Shown here piece after piece: positions 32,866 through 41,366 of a stretch of 61,485 bases of DNA. Position 1 is the first letter of the stretch. Each line of letters starts with the position of its first letter. The DNA is taken from assembly GCA_040902725.1 (NCBI GenBank), contig JBBDWU010000052.1:1-61485 (forward strand). The letters are read 5' to 3'. The notes under the pieces are model-generated. The model was not told the origin of the DNA and searched no databases. It saw nothing but the letters and a program-made list of their open reading frames with translations. A program made the position numbers and the translations under genes. This DNA is from JACVRU01 sp040902725 (GTDB taxonomy: Bacteria; Actinomycetota; Thermoleophilia; Gaiellales; Gaiellaceae).

Positions 32866-33920
32866 AAGATCTTCATCGGCAGCCCGGCGAGCGGCTCGCC
32901 GCCGGCCTCGGTGACGAGCCACGTGTCCTGCATGTAGAGACACTCCCGTCCGTCCGCCGAGATCGCGTGCGGGTGCATCGAGAAGACCATCCCCGCCGCG
33001 AGCTCGGTCTCGACGCCCTCGCCGATCTTCGGATGCTCGATCATGGTCATCCCGATCGAGTGGCCGGTCACGTGCCCGAGGGCGTAGCCGCGCTCGGTGA
33101 AGCCTCGCGACACCGCTCGGTGGACGTCGTGGGCCGCCGCGCCGGGCCGCAGGGCCCTCTTCGCCGCCTCGAAGTACTCGAGATATCCCTCGTGCATCCG
33201 CTCGACCTCCGCCGAGGGCTTGCCGATCGCGCGGGAGACCTCGACCCAGTGCCCGCCCGGCCCCGCGATCTCGAGCGAAGGCAGCACGAAGTCCCCGAGC
33301 GGCTCGTCGCGCGCGAGCAAGAACTCCGGCCCCTTCAGCACCATGTTCATCGTCAGCCGGCCGCAGCCCTCGGCGACGAAGTAGCGCTCGCACTCGGCCA
33401 TCACCTCGGCGGCGCTGCGCCCGGGCGCGTAGTGCTCGAGGAAGATCCGGAAGCCCTCGGTGTTGATGCGGACGCTGTCGCGCACCGACGCGAGCTCCGC
33501 CTCGCTCTTCACCGCGCGGGCGAGGTCGAACGGCTCGTCCCAGCGCACGACCTCGCAGGCCTCGGCCAGCGCCGTGTGATCGCGCACGGTCATGACGTAG
33601 TCGAGCCCGTAGACGCCGACCCGCTGCCCGCCCAGCCGCTCCCCGAGCCACGCCCCGGGATGGTCGGCGAAGACCTGCTCGATCGCGGCCGTCCCGTGCT
33701 CGCCGACGTAGCGGGCCTCGGTCGGGAAGACGATCGCCGGGTCGCCGTCCCTGGGGACGAGCACGTAGGCATAGCGGTGGACGATCACGAAGCCGGACAG
33801 ATAGGTGACGGCGCCCTCGAAGCCGCTGTATTCGCTCCCCGAGACGACCGCCGCGTCGAGGCCGTCGCGCTCGAGCGCCGCCCGCACGTTCGCGTAGCGC
33901 CGCTTCAGCTCGGCGTCCAC
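32862..33920 (-). CDS. M24 'pita-bread' fold protein with degenerate metal site (creatinase-like)
   Basis: The 352-aa protein has the creatinase N-domain (about 1-135) and the M24 C-domain. The usual five metal ligands are not preserved. The DGYxxD aspartates are replaced around GGHWVEVSRAIG (224-233), H283 remains in HVTGHSIG, while the two glutamates become H316 (SMHPH) and Q331 (MQDTWLVTE). Creatinase itself uses this fold without metal, so a C-N hydrolase for a small molecule is more likely than a prolidase (inference). Convergent with the M29 gene; it may belong to the large minus-strand operon across the N gap. Confidence 0.85.
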   Translation of the reverse strand: MDAELKRRYANVRAALERDGLDAAVVSGSEYSGFEGAVTYLSGFVIVHRYAYVLVPRDGDPAIVFPTEARYVGEHGTAAIEQVFADHPGAWLGERLGGQRVGVYGLDYVMTVRDHTALAEACEVVRWDEPFDLARAVKSEAELASVRDSVRINTEGFRIFLEHYAPGRSAAEVMAECERYFVAEGCGRLTMNMVLKGPEFLLARDEPLGDFVLPSLEIAGPGGHWVEVSRAIGKPSAEVERMHEGYLEYFEAAKRALRPGAAAHDVHRAVSRGFTERGYALGHVTGHSIGMTMIEHPKIGEGVETELAAGMVFSMHPHAISADGRECLYMQDTWLVTEAGGEPLAGLPMKIF

Positions 33921-33945
33921 GACGCCTCCTTCCCCGCGGCTTTCG

Positions 33946-33988
33946 GACGGCTGGAATCGCAGCGGCGAAGCCGCGCATTCCGGCCGTC
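33946..33988. repeat. Imperfect cruciform-type inverted repeat
   Basis: Outer arms 33946-33957 and 33977-33988 (GACGGCTGGAAT against ATTCCGGCCGTC, one mismatch) with an inner hairpin GCGGC-GAA-GCCGC at 33962-33974. Located between the M24 gene and the second scaffold gap. Confidence 0.6.
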
Positions 33989-34184
33989 GCGAGACGCTCC
34001 TCCATTGCCGAGGCGTCCCTGCCCGGAGCGCCCGGCGCGAGGCGCCGCGCGCGCAGGGCGAGCAATGCTTTGGCGCGGGCCGCCGGGAGACGGCGATGCG
34101 GCCGAAGCGCGATTCACTCGCGCGAGAGGCCGTGAAGCGGTCGTCCCTCGGAAGGCAGCGGAAGGAGGGGGCCCGTGGGGGAAC

Positions 34185-34194
34185 NNNNNNNNNN
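34185..34194. other. Scaffold gap (10 Ns)
   Basis: Ten Ns, followed directly by a 20-C homopolymer that ends one base before the stop codon of the next minus-strand gene. Confidence 0.98.
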
Positions 34195-34215
34195 CCCCCC
34201 CCCCCCCCCCCCCCG

Positions 34216-35133
34216 CTACGTCCACGACGCCTCCAGTCCCTTGACGAGCGCGACCAGCGCGCGGTTGAGCGGCGTGGGGACGCCGTGGTCGGCGCCGAAG
34301 CGGACGACGCCGCCGTTCAGGTAGTCGATCTCGGTCTGCCGCCGCGCCTCCACGTCCTGAAGCATCGAGGCCTTGTGGTCGTACGCGACGTCCTTGCGGG
34401 CCGCGTAGTCGATCAGCTCCTCCGGATCGGAGTCGAGCTCTATCCCTTGCGCCGCGGCGACCGCCTTCCCCTCGTCGACGAGCTCGGACACCAGCGCGCG
34501 CAGGTCGGGCCGCTCGCAGACGCGGCCATGCGTGAGCCGCGTGACCGCGCCGACCGGATTCGTGGCGGCGTTGAAGATCAGCTTGCGCCACTGGGGCCCG
34601 CGCGCGTCCGCGAGTGCCGTCGTCGGCATGCCGGCCCGGGTGCACGCCTCCGCGAGCCGCTCGCACTCCGCGAGCGTCGCCGGCCGCGGCTCGAACGGGC
34701 CGATCGTCGTATCGCCCTGCACGTCCCACTGCACGTGGCCCGGCTCGACGACCCGGCCCGCGGGAAACGTCGTGCCGCGGATCACGCGCTCCACGTGGTC
34801 GGCGATCGCCTCCTCGTTGCCGACGCCGTTCTGGACCGAGCAGACCGCGCCGTCTGCGAAGGCGTGCGCGGTCGCCGCCAGCGCCGCGCCCGTGTGCATC
34901 GACTTCACGGCGACGATCCCGAAGTCGCAGGGCGGCAGCTCGGCGGCGTCGGCGGTCGCACGCGGCCGGCCGACGAGCTCCCCGGCGCCGCTGAGCCGCA
35001 GGCCGGACTCGTTGATCGCGCGCACGTGCTCCTCGTCGAGGTCGTAGGCCCAGACCTCGACGTCCTCCAGCTGGGAGAGTGTCGCCGCGAACAGCGAGCC
35101 CACCGCCCCGCAGCCGACCACGCAAACCCTCAC
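34216..35133 (-). CDS. Ketopantoate reductase-family oxidoreductase (first of two)
   Basis: The 305-aa protein has an N-terminal Rossmann fold (VCVVGCGAVGSLFAATL), the SVQNGVGNEE segment and the C-terminal ApbA/PanE helical domain with the catalytic-type Lys (WRKLIFNAATNPVGAV) and LQDVEARRQTEIDYLNG. The family reduces 2-oxo acids with NADPH. True PanE is unlikely because a paralogue occurs 4.5 kb away and no pantothenate genes are near. GTG 35133 overlaps the livM stop as GTGA. Last visible gene of the large operon before the gap. Confidence 0.88.
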   Translation of the reverse strand: MRVCVVGCGAVGSLFAATLSQLEDVEVWAYDLDEEHVRAINESGLRLSGAGELVGRPRATADAAELPPCDFGIVAVKSMHTGAALAATAHAFADGAVCSVQNGVGNEEAIADHVERVIRGTTFPAGRVVEPGHVQWDVQGDTTIGPFEPRPATLAECERLAEACTRAGMPTTALADARGPQWRKLIFNAATNPVGAVTRLTHGRVCERPDLRALVSELVDEGKAVAAAQGIELDSDPEELIDYAARKDVAYDHKASMLQDVEARRQTEIDYLNGGVVRFGADHGVPTPLNRALVALVKGLEASWT

Positions 35134-36098
35134 AACCGCAGCTCCCGCCCGCCGGTGATCCCCGAGGGGCGCAGGACGAGGACGAGCGCCATCAGCGCAC
35201 CGACCACGACCAGGCGGCTCCCGTCCGGCAAGGCGCCGTGCTCGGCCTCGGCGAGGAACGAGTCGAGCGCGCTCACCGAGAGCGCCCCGACGACGGCGCC
35301 CCAGAGGCTGGTCATCCCGCCGACGACGAGCATCGCCAGGGTCAGGAACGTGAGCTCGAGGTAGACCTGGCCGGTCGAGATCGAGCCGAGCATGTGGACG
35401 TAGAGCCCGCCGGCGAACCCGCAGAGGGCCCCGGAGAGCACGAAGGCCCCGAGGCGCTGCCGGTGGATGCTGATCCCGACCGCCTGGGCGGCGGCCGGGT
35501 CCTCCCGGGTCGCCCGTAGCCGCCGTCCGAACCGGCTGCGCTGGTAGGCGTACGCCACGCCAATCACGAGCAACACGCCGAGCGTCGCCTGCCCCGGCCC
35601 CGTCGTCTGCGGGACGAGCGAGAGCGTCGTCGCGCCCGGGCCGATCGCCGTCCACTCGCGCAGGAGGTTGTTCGTGATCTCGAGCACGGCGAACGTGGCG
35701 ATGCCCGCCGCCAGGCCCGAGAGCCGCATCAGCGGGAGCCCGACGAGCGCCGCGAGCACCGCCCCGATCACGGCCGCCAGCGCGAGCGACGAGAGGTTGC
35801 CGAGCTCGTGGTCGCGGAGGATCGGAAAGAGGTCGCGCAGGATCGTGCCCTTGAGGGCGAGGGGCACCGTCATCACTCCCGCGGCGAAGGCGCCGACCGC
35901 CACGAAGCTGATCTGGCCGAACGAGAGCACGCCGGAGTTGCCCACGAACACGTAGATGGCCACCACCATCGCCACGGCCACGACCGCCTGGAGGACGTAG
36001 ATCTCCGTCGACCGCGAGACGACGGTCGCCAGGAGCCCGGCAGCGACGACGAGCAGCACCGGGCCGCCGAGCTCGACGACGGGGCCGAGCCGCCTCAC
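35130..36098 (-). CDS. livM: Branched-chain amino-acid-type ABC transporter permease LivM
   Basis: 322-aa multi-pass membrane protein of the LivM family, with FVGNSGVLSFGQISFVAVGAF, the EAA-like loop (RSRFGRRLRATREDPAAAQAVGI) and GGMTSLWGAVVGA. With LivH it forms the membrane channel. GTG start at 36098 overlaps the livH stop (GTGA). Confidence 0.93.
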   Translation of the reverse strand: MRRLGPVVELGGPVLLVVAAGLLATVVSRSTEIYVLQAVVAVAMVVAIYVFVGNSGVLSFGQISFVAVGAFAAGVMTVPLALKGTILRDLFPILRDHELGNLSSLALAAVIGAVLAALVGLPLMRLSGLAAGIATFAVLEITNNLLREWTAIGPGATTLSLVPQTTGPGQATLGVLLVIGVAYAYQRSRFGRRLRATREDPAAAQAVGISIHRQRLGAFVLSGALCGFAGGLYVHMLGSISTGQVYLELTFLTLAMLVVGGMTSLWGAVVGALSVSALDSFLAEAEHGALPDGSRLVVVGALMALVLVLRPSGITGGRELRL

Positions 36099-37003
36099 AC
36101 CCGCTCCACCGTCGTCGCGCCCCGCGGCACGAACAGGCCGCCCGGCCGCAGGAGCAGGACGAGGATGACCAGCGTGAACACAGCCGTCGGCAGGAAGATC
36201 GTCTTGTCGGTCGGGAGCACGCCGTTGATCACGCCGGTCGCAAAGCCGATCGCGAAGCCGCCGAGGGTCGCCGTCCACAGCCGGTCGAGCCCGCCCACCA
36301 CCACTCCAACGAGGACGACGATCGTCTCGTGGAGCCCGTAGGCAGGGGTCACGAGCGGCCTTCGCACCGTGAGCACGATCGCGACGAGCGCGGCGAGCAC
36401 CGCTGAGAGGAAGACCGCGAACCCGATCACCCGGTTGCTGCGGACGCCCAGCAGGCGGGCCGTCCGGAAGTCGGCGGCGGCCGCCCGCATGTGCAGCCCG
36501 ATCGTCGTCCGGCCGAGGAGCAGCGCGAGCAGCCCCAGCATGACGATCCCGAGCCCGATGGCGACGATCGTCACCTGGCGCACGTTCACCCCGCCCACGC
36601 TGACCGCCCGGTTCAGCTGGCCGACGACCCGGACGGGCTCGCCGATCGTCCCGTCCCGGACGTCGACGATCCGCGCGATCGCCTGGAGAAGGAACGCGAG
36701 CGCGAAGGTCGTCACGAGCATCACCGCGGGCGACTGCCCGCGCAGCGGCCGGAAGACCGCCAGGTCGATCGCCGTCGAGAGCGCGATCACGACGGCGAAG
36801 CAGGCGACGATGCTCAGCACGGGGTGGAACTGCGAAGTGAAGGCGAGCGTGTAGGCCCCGGCCATCACGAGCTGGCCGTAGGCGAAGTTGACGAGCCGTA
36901 GGACTCCGAAGACGAGGCCGATCCCGACTGCCATCAACGCGTACACGGCACCGAGCGCGACGGCGTCCACCAGCGTCTGCGCGTCCACGACTGCGAGCGG
37001 CAT
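36095..37003 (-). CDS. livH: Branched-chain amino-acid-type ABC transporter permease LivH
   Basis: 302-aa membrane permease of the LivH family: GAVYALMAVGIGLVFGVLRLVNFAYGQ near the N-terminus is diagnostic, and the EAA loop is in GLHMRAAAADFRTARLLGV. ATG 37003 overlaps the livF TGA as TGATG; a GTG 3 bp upstream is equally possible. Confidence 0.93.
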   Translation of the reverse strand: MPLAVVDAQTLVDAVALGAVYALMAVGIGLVFGVLRLVNFAYGQLVMAGAYTLAFTSQFHPVLSIVACFAVVIALSTAIDLAVFRPLRGQSPAVMLVTTFALAFLLQAIARIVDVRDGTIGEPVRVVGQLNRAVSVGGVNVRQVTIVAIGLGIVMLGLLALLLGRTTIGLHMRAAAADFRTARLLGVRSNRVIGFAVFLSAVLAALVAIVLTVRRPLVTPAYGLHETIVVLVGVVVGGLDRLWTATLGGFAIGFATGVINGVLPTDKTIFLPTAVFTLVILVLLLRPGGLFVPRGATTVERV

Positions 37004-37716
37004 CACGCGAGATAAGCGGCGACGAGCCGGTCGGTGTCGGAGGCGTCGGCGGGCACGAGCGTCGCGCGCAGCTCGCCGTTCGCCAGGACGTACGTGCGGT
37101 CGGCGAGGGCCACCGTCCGCTGCGCCCGCTGCTCGACGAGCAGCACGCAGACGCCACGCTCGCGGATCCGGGCGAGCGTCGCGAACAGCGAGTCGACGAC
37201 GGCCGGGGCCAGGCCGAGCGACGGCTCGTCCAGCAACAGAAGCTGCGGACAGGCCACGAGCCCGCGCGCGATCGCGAGCTGCTGCTGCTGGCCGCCGGAG
37301 AGGACGCCGGCCGGCCGGCGCCGCGACTCCTTGAGCATCGGGAAGAGGTCGTAGGCCTCCTCGAGCGCCTCCTCCCCCTTGCCGTTCCGCCGGGCGGCCA
37401 GGCCCAGCCGCAGGTTCTCCTCGACCGAGAAGGACGCGAACACTCGCCGCCCCTCCGGGACGAGCGCCACGCCCGAGCGCGCGATCGCCTCGGGAGCCCG
37501 GCCGGCGACGGAGACGCCGTCCACGAGGATCTCCCCGGCCGAGATCGGCACGGCCCCCATGACGGCGTGCAGCGTCGTCGACTTCCCGGCCCCGTTCGGG
37601 CCGATGAGGCCGACGAGCTCGCCCTCCCGCACCTCGAGCGACAGCCCCCGGACCGCGGCGACGCTGCCGTGACGGACCTCCACGGAGCGAAGCTCGAGTA
37701 GCGGTCGGTCGTTCAC
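37003..37716 (-). CDS. livF: ABC transporter ATP-binding protein LivF
   Basis: 237 aa with Walker A GPNGAGKST, Q-loop region, signature LSGGQQQQLAIA, Walker B LLLLDEPSLGL and the LivF-type EGRRVFASFSVEENL. Cytoplasmic ATPase subunit. GTG start overlaps the livG stop as GTGA. Confidence 0.95.
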   Translation of the reverse strand: MNDRPLLELRSVEVRHGSVAAVRGLSLEVREGELVGLIGPNGAGKSTTLHAVMGAVPISAGEILVDGVSVAGRAPEAIARSGVALVPEGRRVFASFSVEENLRLGLAARRNGKGEEALEEAYDLFPMLKESRRRPAGVLSGGQQQQLAIARGLVACPQLLLLDEPSLGLAPAVVDSLFATLARIRERGVCVLLVEQRAQRTVALADRTYVLANGELRATLVPADASDTDRLVAAYLA

Positions 37717-38468
37717 TGAATTGCGCTCTCGCCGAGATACGCAGCGGCGACGTCGAGGTTCGCGCGGATCTCTGCCGGCGGCCCCTCGGCGAGGGTCCGG
37801 CCCTGGTCGAGCACCTGGATGCGGTCGCAGACCTCCATCACGAGCGCGACGTTGTGGTCGATCAGCAGCACACCTGCGCCGTGGTCGTCGCGGACGGAGC
37901 GGACGACGGCGGCGAACTCCGGCAGCTCGGCCTCCGGGAGCCCGGCCGCCGGCTCGTCCATGAGCACGAAGCGCGGCTCGGTGGCGAGCGCGCGCGCGAC
38001 GCCCAGGCGCCGCTCGTCGCCGTGGGAGAGCGCCGCCGCGGTGACGTCGGCGACGCGCTCTAGCCCGAGCAGCCCGAGCAGGCGGCGCGCCCGGCGCGCG
38101 GCCTCCCCCGGCCGCGTGCGGATGCCGAGCGCGGCGACCTCGACGTTCTCGCGCACGCTGAGGCCCGGAAAGGCGCGGCTGTGCTGGAAGGTGCGCGCCA
38201 GGCCCGCGCGGGCCCGGCGACTCGCGCTCCAGGCCGTCACCTCCTCTCCCCCGAGCTCGACCGCCCCGGCGTCCGGCCGGTCGAAGCCGCTGAGCACGTT
38301 CACGAGCGTCGACTTGCCCGCCCCGTTCGGGCCGATCAGCCCCACGACCTCGTGCCGGTGAACCTCGAGCGAGACGTCCACGAGGGCACGGACGCCGGCG
38401 AAGGAGCGGGAGACGGACGAGGCCCGGAGCCGGTCTCCGGCCCCGTCCGTCGTGCTCCCTTCCGTCAC
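37713..38468 (-). CDS. livG: ABC transporter ATP-binding protein LivG
   Basis: 251 aa with Walker A GPNGAGKST, LivG-type ARTFQHSRAFPGLSVRENV, Walker B VLMDEPAAGL and H-loop LLIDHNVALVMEVCDRI. The signature motif is ALSHGDERRLGVARAL (LSHGD for LSGGQ), as is common in LivG. GTG start overlaps the substrate-binding protein stop (GTGA). Confidence 0.94.
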   Translation of the reverse strand: MTEGSTTDGAGDRLRASSVSRSFAGVRALVDVSLEVHRHEVVGLIGPNGAGKSTLVNVLSGFDRPDAGAVELGGEEVTAWSASRRARAGLARTFQHSRAFPGLSVRENVEVAALGIRTRPGEAARRARRLLGLLGLERVADVTAAALSHGDERRLGVARALATEPRFVLMDEPAAGLPEAELPEFAAVVRSVRDDHGAGVLLIDHNVALVMEVCDRIQVLDQGRTLAEGPPAEIRANLDVAAAYLGESAIQ

Positions 38469-39667
38469 GGGATCTCGGGCACCGACTTCGCGGTCACGGC
38501 GCCGAGGTACCGGCCCTGGTTGTCCTGGATCTCGATCACGCGGTACTCCCGGCCGAACACGCTGTGCAGCTCGGACGAGAAGTTCACGTTCCCCGACACC
38601 GTCTCGACGTCCTCGAATCCCTCGAGCTCGTCGGCGAGAGCCTCCCCATCGGTGGACTCTGCGCGCCGGATCGCCTCGGCGATCCCGTCGATCGCGCCGG
38701 CGCCGGCCAGGAACCCGCCCGTCCCGGGCTGCGAGCCGGCCTGGGTGAGCGCGTCGATCAGGTCGCGCACATCCTGGCTCGGATCGTCGCCGAACACCGA
38801 CGCGTAGGTGACGGCGTAGTAGTTCGTCACCTGGGGGTCCTCCGTGACCCAGTACGTGCCGTCGCCGGCCCAGGAGTTGAGAATCGGCGTCTCGTCGCCC
38901 AGGGCGCGGAGCCCCGAGACGAGCGCCGGCAGCTCGCCGAAGGCCGTGGACGTGACGATCACGTCCGCCTCCGCCGCGTTCAGCCGGCTGACAGCCGCGT
39001 CGACGTTGTCGGCCCCGGTCGCGTACGTCTCGCTCGCGACAATCTCGCCGCCGAGCTCCGTGAAGCGAACCTCGAAGGCCTGGACGACGTTCTGGAAGTA
39101 GACGAGCAGCGTATTCGTCGCGAGGGCGGCCGTGCGCCAGCCCTGCTCCCACGCGAACTCGGCCATCGCGGAACCCTCGTCCTGGGCGACGTTGCCGAAG
39201 CTGAACGCCAGCCGGCCCTGCTCGCCGAAGCGCTTCGGCCCCATCTGATCGGTGCCGATGCACGGCGCGATCGCCAGGGTGCCCTGCGAGATCGCCTCCT
39301 GCACGACCGGCGTCGCGAAATCGACGTCGCACGTGACGAAGACGATGTCCGCGCCGCCCTCGAGCAGGGTCGTCGCACACACCCTCGCCCGCGCCGGCTC
39401 GTTGTTCTGCGTGTCACACGTCTCGATCGCGAGCTGGCGACCGTCGACGCCTCCCTCGGCGTTGAGCTGGTCCACGCGGATCTGGGCGGCCGCCAGCGCC
39501 GGACCGTCGAAGGGCGCCATCTGCCCGGACGAGTCGAACGCCCAGCCGATCGTGATCGGTCCCTCTTCAGCCGGCGTCCCGGCCTCGTCGTCGCCGCCAC
39601 ACCCCGCCGCGACCAGCGCGAGTGCCGCCACGACCATCGCGGCGCTCCATCCGATCCTGCCTCGCAT
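38465..39667 (-). CDS. Substrate-binding lipoprotein of Liv-type ABC importer
   Basis: 400-aa periplasmic-binding-type protein with signal peptide and lipobox (ALALVAAGCGGDD) and the Leu/Ile/Val-binding fold (PITIGWAFDSSGQMAPFDGPALAAAQIRV is the start of the first lobe). It should capture the solute for LivFGHM. The ligand may be an amino acid, amide or aromatic acid; the enzymes around it suggest something other than plain branched-chain amino acids (inference). A strong ribosome binding site AGAGGAGGA precedes the ATG, which overlaps the upstream stop as TGATG. Confidence 0.9.
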   Translation of the reverse strand: MRGRIGWSAAMVVAALALVAAGCGGDDEAGTPAEEGPITIGWAFDSSGQMAPFDGPALAAAQIRVDQLNAEGGVDGRQLAIETCDTQNNEPARARVCATTLLEGGADIVFVTCDVDFATPVVQEAISQGTLAIAPCIGTDQMGPKRFGEQGRLAFSFGNVAQDEGSAMAEFAWEQGWRTAALATNTLLVYFQNVVQAFEVRFTELGGEIVASETYATGADNVDAAVSRLNAAEADVIVTSTAFGELPALVSGLRALGDETPILNSWAGDGTYWVTEDPQVTNYYAVTYASVFGDDPSQDVRDLIDALTQAGSQPGTGGFLAGAGAIDGIAEAIRRAESTDGEALADELEGFEDVETVSGNVNFSSELHSVFGREYRVIEIQDNQGRYLGAVTAKSVPEIP

Positions 39668-40605
39668 CAGTCCTCCTCTCGAGTCGACCCGGTCTGTACT
39701 GCGTTTCTATACGAAGACGAGGCCTCCCTGGCTTTCACGAGCGCGTAGAGCGCCTCGTGCAGGGGCGTCGAGACGCCGAGCCGCTCACCCTCGCGGACGA
39801 GCGCGCCATTGATCAGCTCGACCTCGGTGGGGCGGCCCGACTCGACGTCCTCGAGCATGGACGGACGGTGCGCGCTACCGCGCTGCGTCGCCAGCACGTT
39901 CATCTCCCAGGGATCGTCGTGGAGCGGAATGCCCGCGGCCGCCGCGACCGCCTTCCCCTCCTCCACGAGCCCGTGGACGAGCTCGCCGAGCTCTCCCTCG
40001 GCGAAGTGGGAGTCGTGCGGGAGGCCGGTCAGGGCAGCCACGCCGTTCACCGTCGCGTTGAAGATCAGCTTCGACCACTGGGCGGGCCGGAGATCGGCGA
40101 AGGCGCGGGCCTTGAGCCCGGCGGAGACGAGCAGCGCCGCGATCTCCTCGGCGAGGGCCGGCGGCGTGTCGCCGTGCGGGCCGAGCCACGTCTCGGTGTC
40201 GAGGACGTACTCGACGTGGGTGTCGGAGTGGCGCGTGCCGCTCATGAATGTGACGCCGGAGATCAGCGGCCACGCGCCGTGGCCGCGGACGATCTCCTCG
40301 GCGCCGAGGCCGTTCTGGACGGTCATGACGGCGGCCCGCGGGAACCGCCCGGCGAGCCGCCCGGCCGCTGCGTCCAGCTCCGTCGCCTTGGTGGCGACGA
40401 TCGCCAGGTCCGGCTCCGGGACGTCGGCGGCGTCGGCCACTGCGTTGACCGGGGCGGTGAAGTCGGACCTGCCCGTGACCCGCAGGCCCTGCTCCGTGAG
40501 CGCGGCAGCGTGCTCCGCTCGACGGCACAGCACCCAGACGTCAGTCACCCGGGTCAGGTGCGCCGCGTAGAGGCTCCCGATCGTCCCGGCGCCGACTACG
40601 CACAC
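39667..40605 (-). CDS. Ketopantoate reductase-family oxidoreductase (second of two)
   Basis: 312 aa, clearly paralogous to the 34216 gene: VCVVGAGTIGSLYAAHL, TVQNGLGAEE, WSKLIFNATVNGVAAL and MLEDVESGRPTEVELINGALV. Predicted NADPH-dependent 2-oxo-acid (or reverse hydroxy-acid) oxidoreductase. Start GTG 40605 overlaps the isomerase stop by 10 bp. Confidence 0.88.
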   Translation of the reverse strand: MCVVGAGTIGSLYAAHLTRVTDVWVLCRRAEHAAALTEQGLRVTGRSDFTAPVNAVADAADVPEPDLAIVATKATELDAAAGRLAGRFPRAAVMTVQNGLGAEEIVRGHGAWPLISGVTFMSGTRHSDTHVEYVLDTETWLGPHGDTPPALAEEIAALLVSAGLKARAFADLRPAQWSKLIFNATVNGVAALTGLPHDSHFAEGELGELVHGLVEEGKAVAAAAGIPLHDDPWEMNVLATQRGSAHRPSMLEDVESGRPTEVELINGALVREGERLGVSTPLHEALYALVKAREASSSYRNAVQTGSTREED

Positions 40606-41366
40606 ACGGTCGATAAGGCCCTCATTCCCTTCTCCGCCACCTCCCGCGGATCGCCCTGCCAGAGCTCGTCGGAAAAGATCTCGAGGTCGTAGAAGCCGTC
40701 CCAGGCGAGAGCGTCGAAGATCCGGCCGAAGTCGACGACGCCGTCCCCGGGGAGGACGCGGTCGTTCGCGCTGCGCGTGGGCTCGCGCCAGTCGGCGACG
40801 TGGACTCCGAAGATGCGGTCGCGGTAGCTCTCGATCTCGCCGAGCGGCGCGTTCCAGAGGTGCCAGGTGTCGTAGTGGATCCCCACGCCGGGACGGCCCG
40901 CCTCGTCGAGCAGCGCCGCGGCCTCCCCGAGCGTCGCGATCTGCGACCAGTCGTCCCGGAACTCGCGCTGGAACGGCTCGAGCGCGACGCGAACTCCCGC
41001 GCGGTCGGCAGCGTCCGCGAGCCTGCGGATGCCGTCGACGACAGTGGCCCGGTCGTCGCCCGGCCCGGTCAGGAAGACGATGCACGAGGGCTCGAAGGCG
41101 GCGAGCCGCTCGACGCTCGCACAGAGCGCCTCGACGCGCGCCGCGGGATCGGACGGCCCCTCCATGAGCGGCAGCGGCAGGATCGACGGCACGGCCGGGA
41201 TCGCGGTCGCCGCCGCGAGCCCGCTCGCCCGGAAGCGCTCCAGGGAGTCGTCGCCCAGCTTGAACTCCCAGATGCCGATGCCGTCCGCCCCCACCGCCCG
41301 GTAGACGTCGAGGTCGTCCGCGAACGATTGCGAGACCGTCGTGATCTCCGAGATCGACGTCCTCAT
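40596..41366 (-). CDS. Sugar phosphate isomerase/epimerase-like TIM barrel (AP endonuclease 2 fold)
   Basis: 256 aa with the xylose-isomerase-like TIM-barrel features: VALEPF (metal Glu), GIHYDTWHLW (Asp/His), GVHVADWR and LPGDGVVDFGRIF. The family contains hydroxypyruvate isomerases, inosose dehydratases and epimerases; substrate not determinable. Overlaps both neighbours. Confidence 0.85.
   Translation of the reverse strand: MRTSISEITTVSQSFADDLDVYRAVGADGIGIWEFKLGDDSLERFRASGLAAATAIPAVPSILPLPLMEGPSDPAARVEALCASVERLAAFEPSCIVFLTGPGDDRATVVDGIRRLADAADRAGVRVALEPFQREFRDDWSQIATLGEAAALLDEAGRPGVGIHYDTWHLWNAPLGEIESYRDRIFGVHVADWREPTRSANDRVLPGDGVVDFGRIFDALAWDGFYDLEIFSDELWQGDPREVAEKGMRALSTVCA

Larger units (their letters stand above)
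33921..34215. other. Non-coding spacer with scaffold gap
   Basis: Palindrome-rich sequence (cruciform at 33946-33988, further GC-rich inverted segments to about 34060), then ten Ns at 34185-34194 followed by a run of 20 Cs (34195-34214). I see no gene. Repeats here may have caused the assembly break. Confidence 0.75.

Noticed and set aside
34216..40605. panE for pantothenate synthesis
   Set aside because: Two paralogues in a catabolic operon and no panB/panC/panD nearby; family-level naming only.
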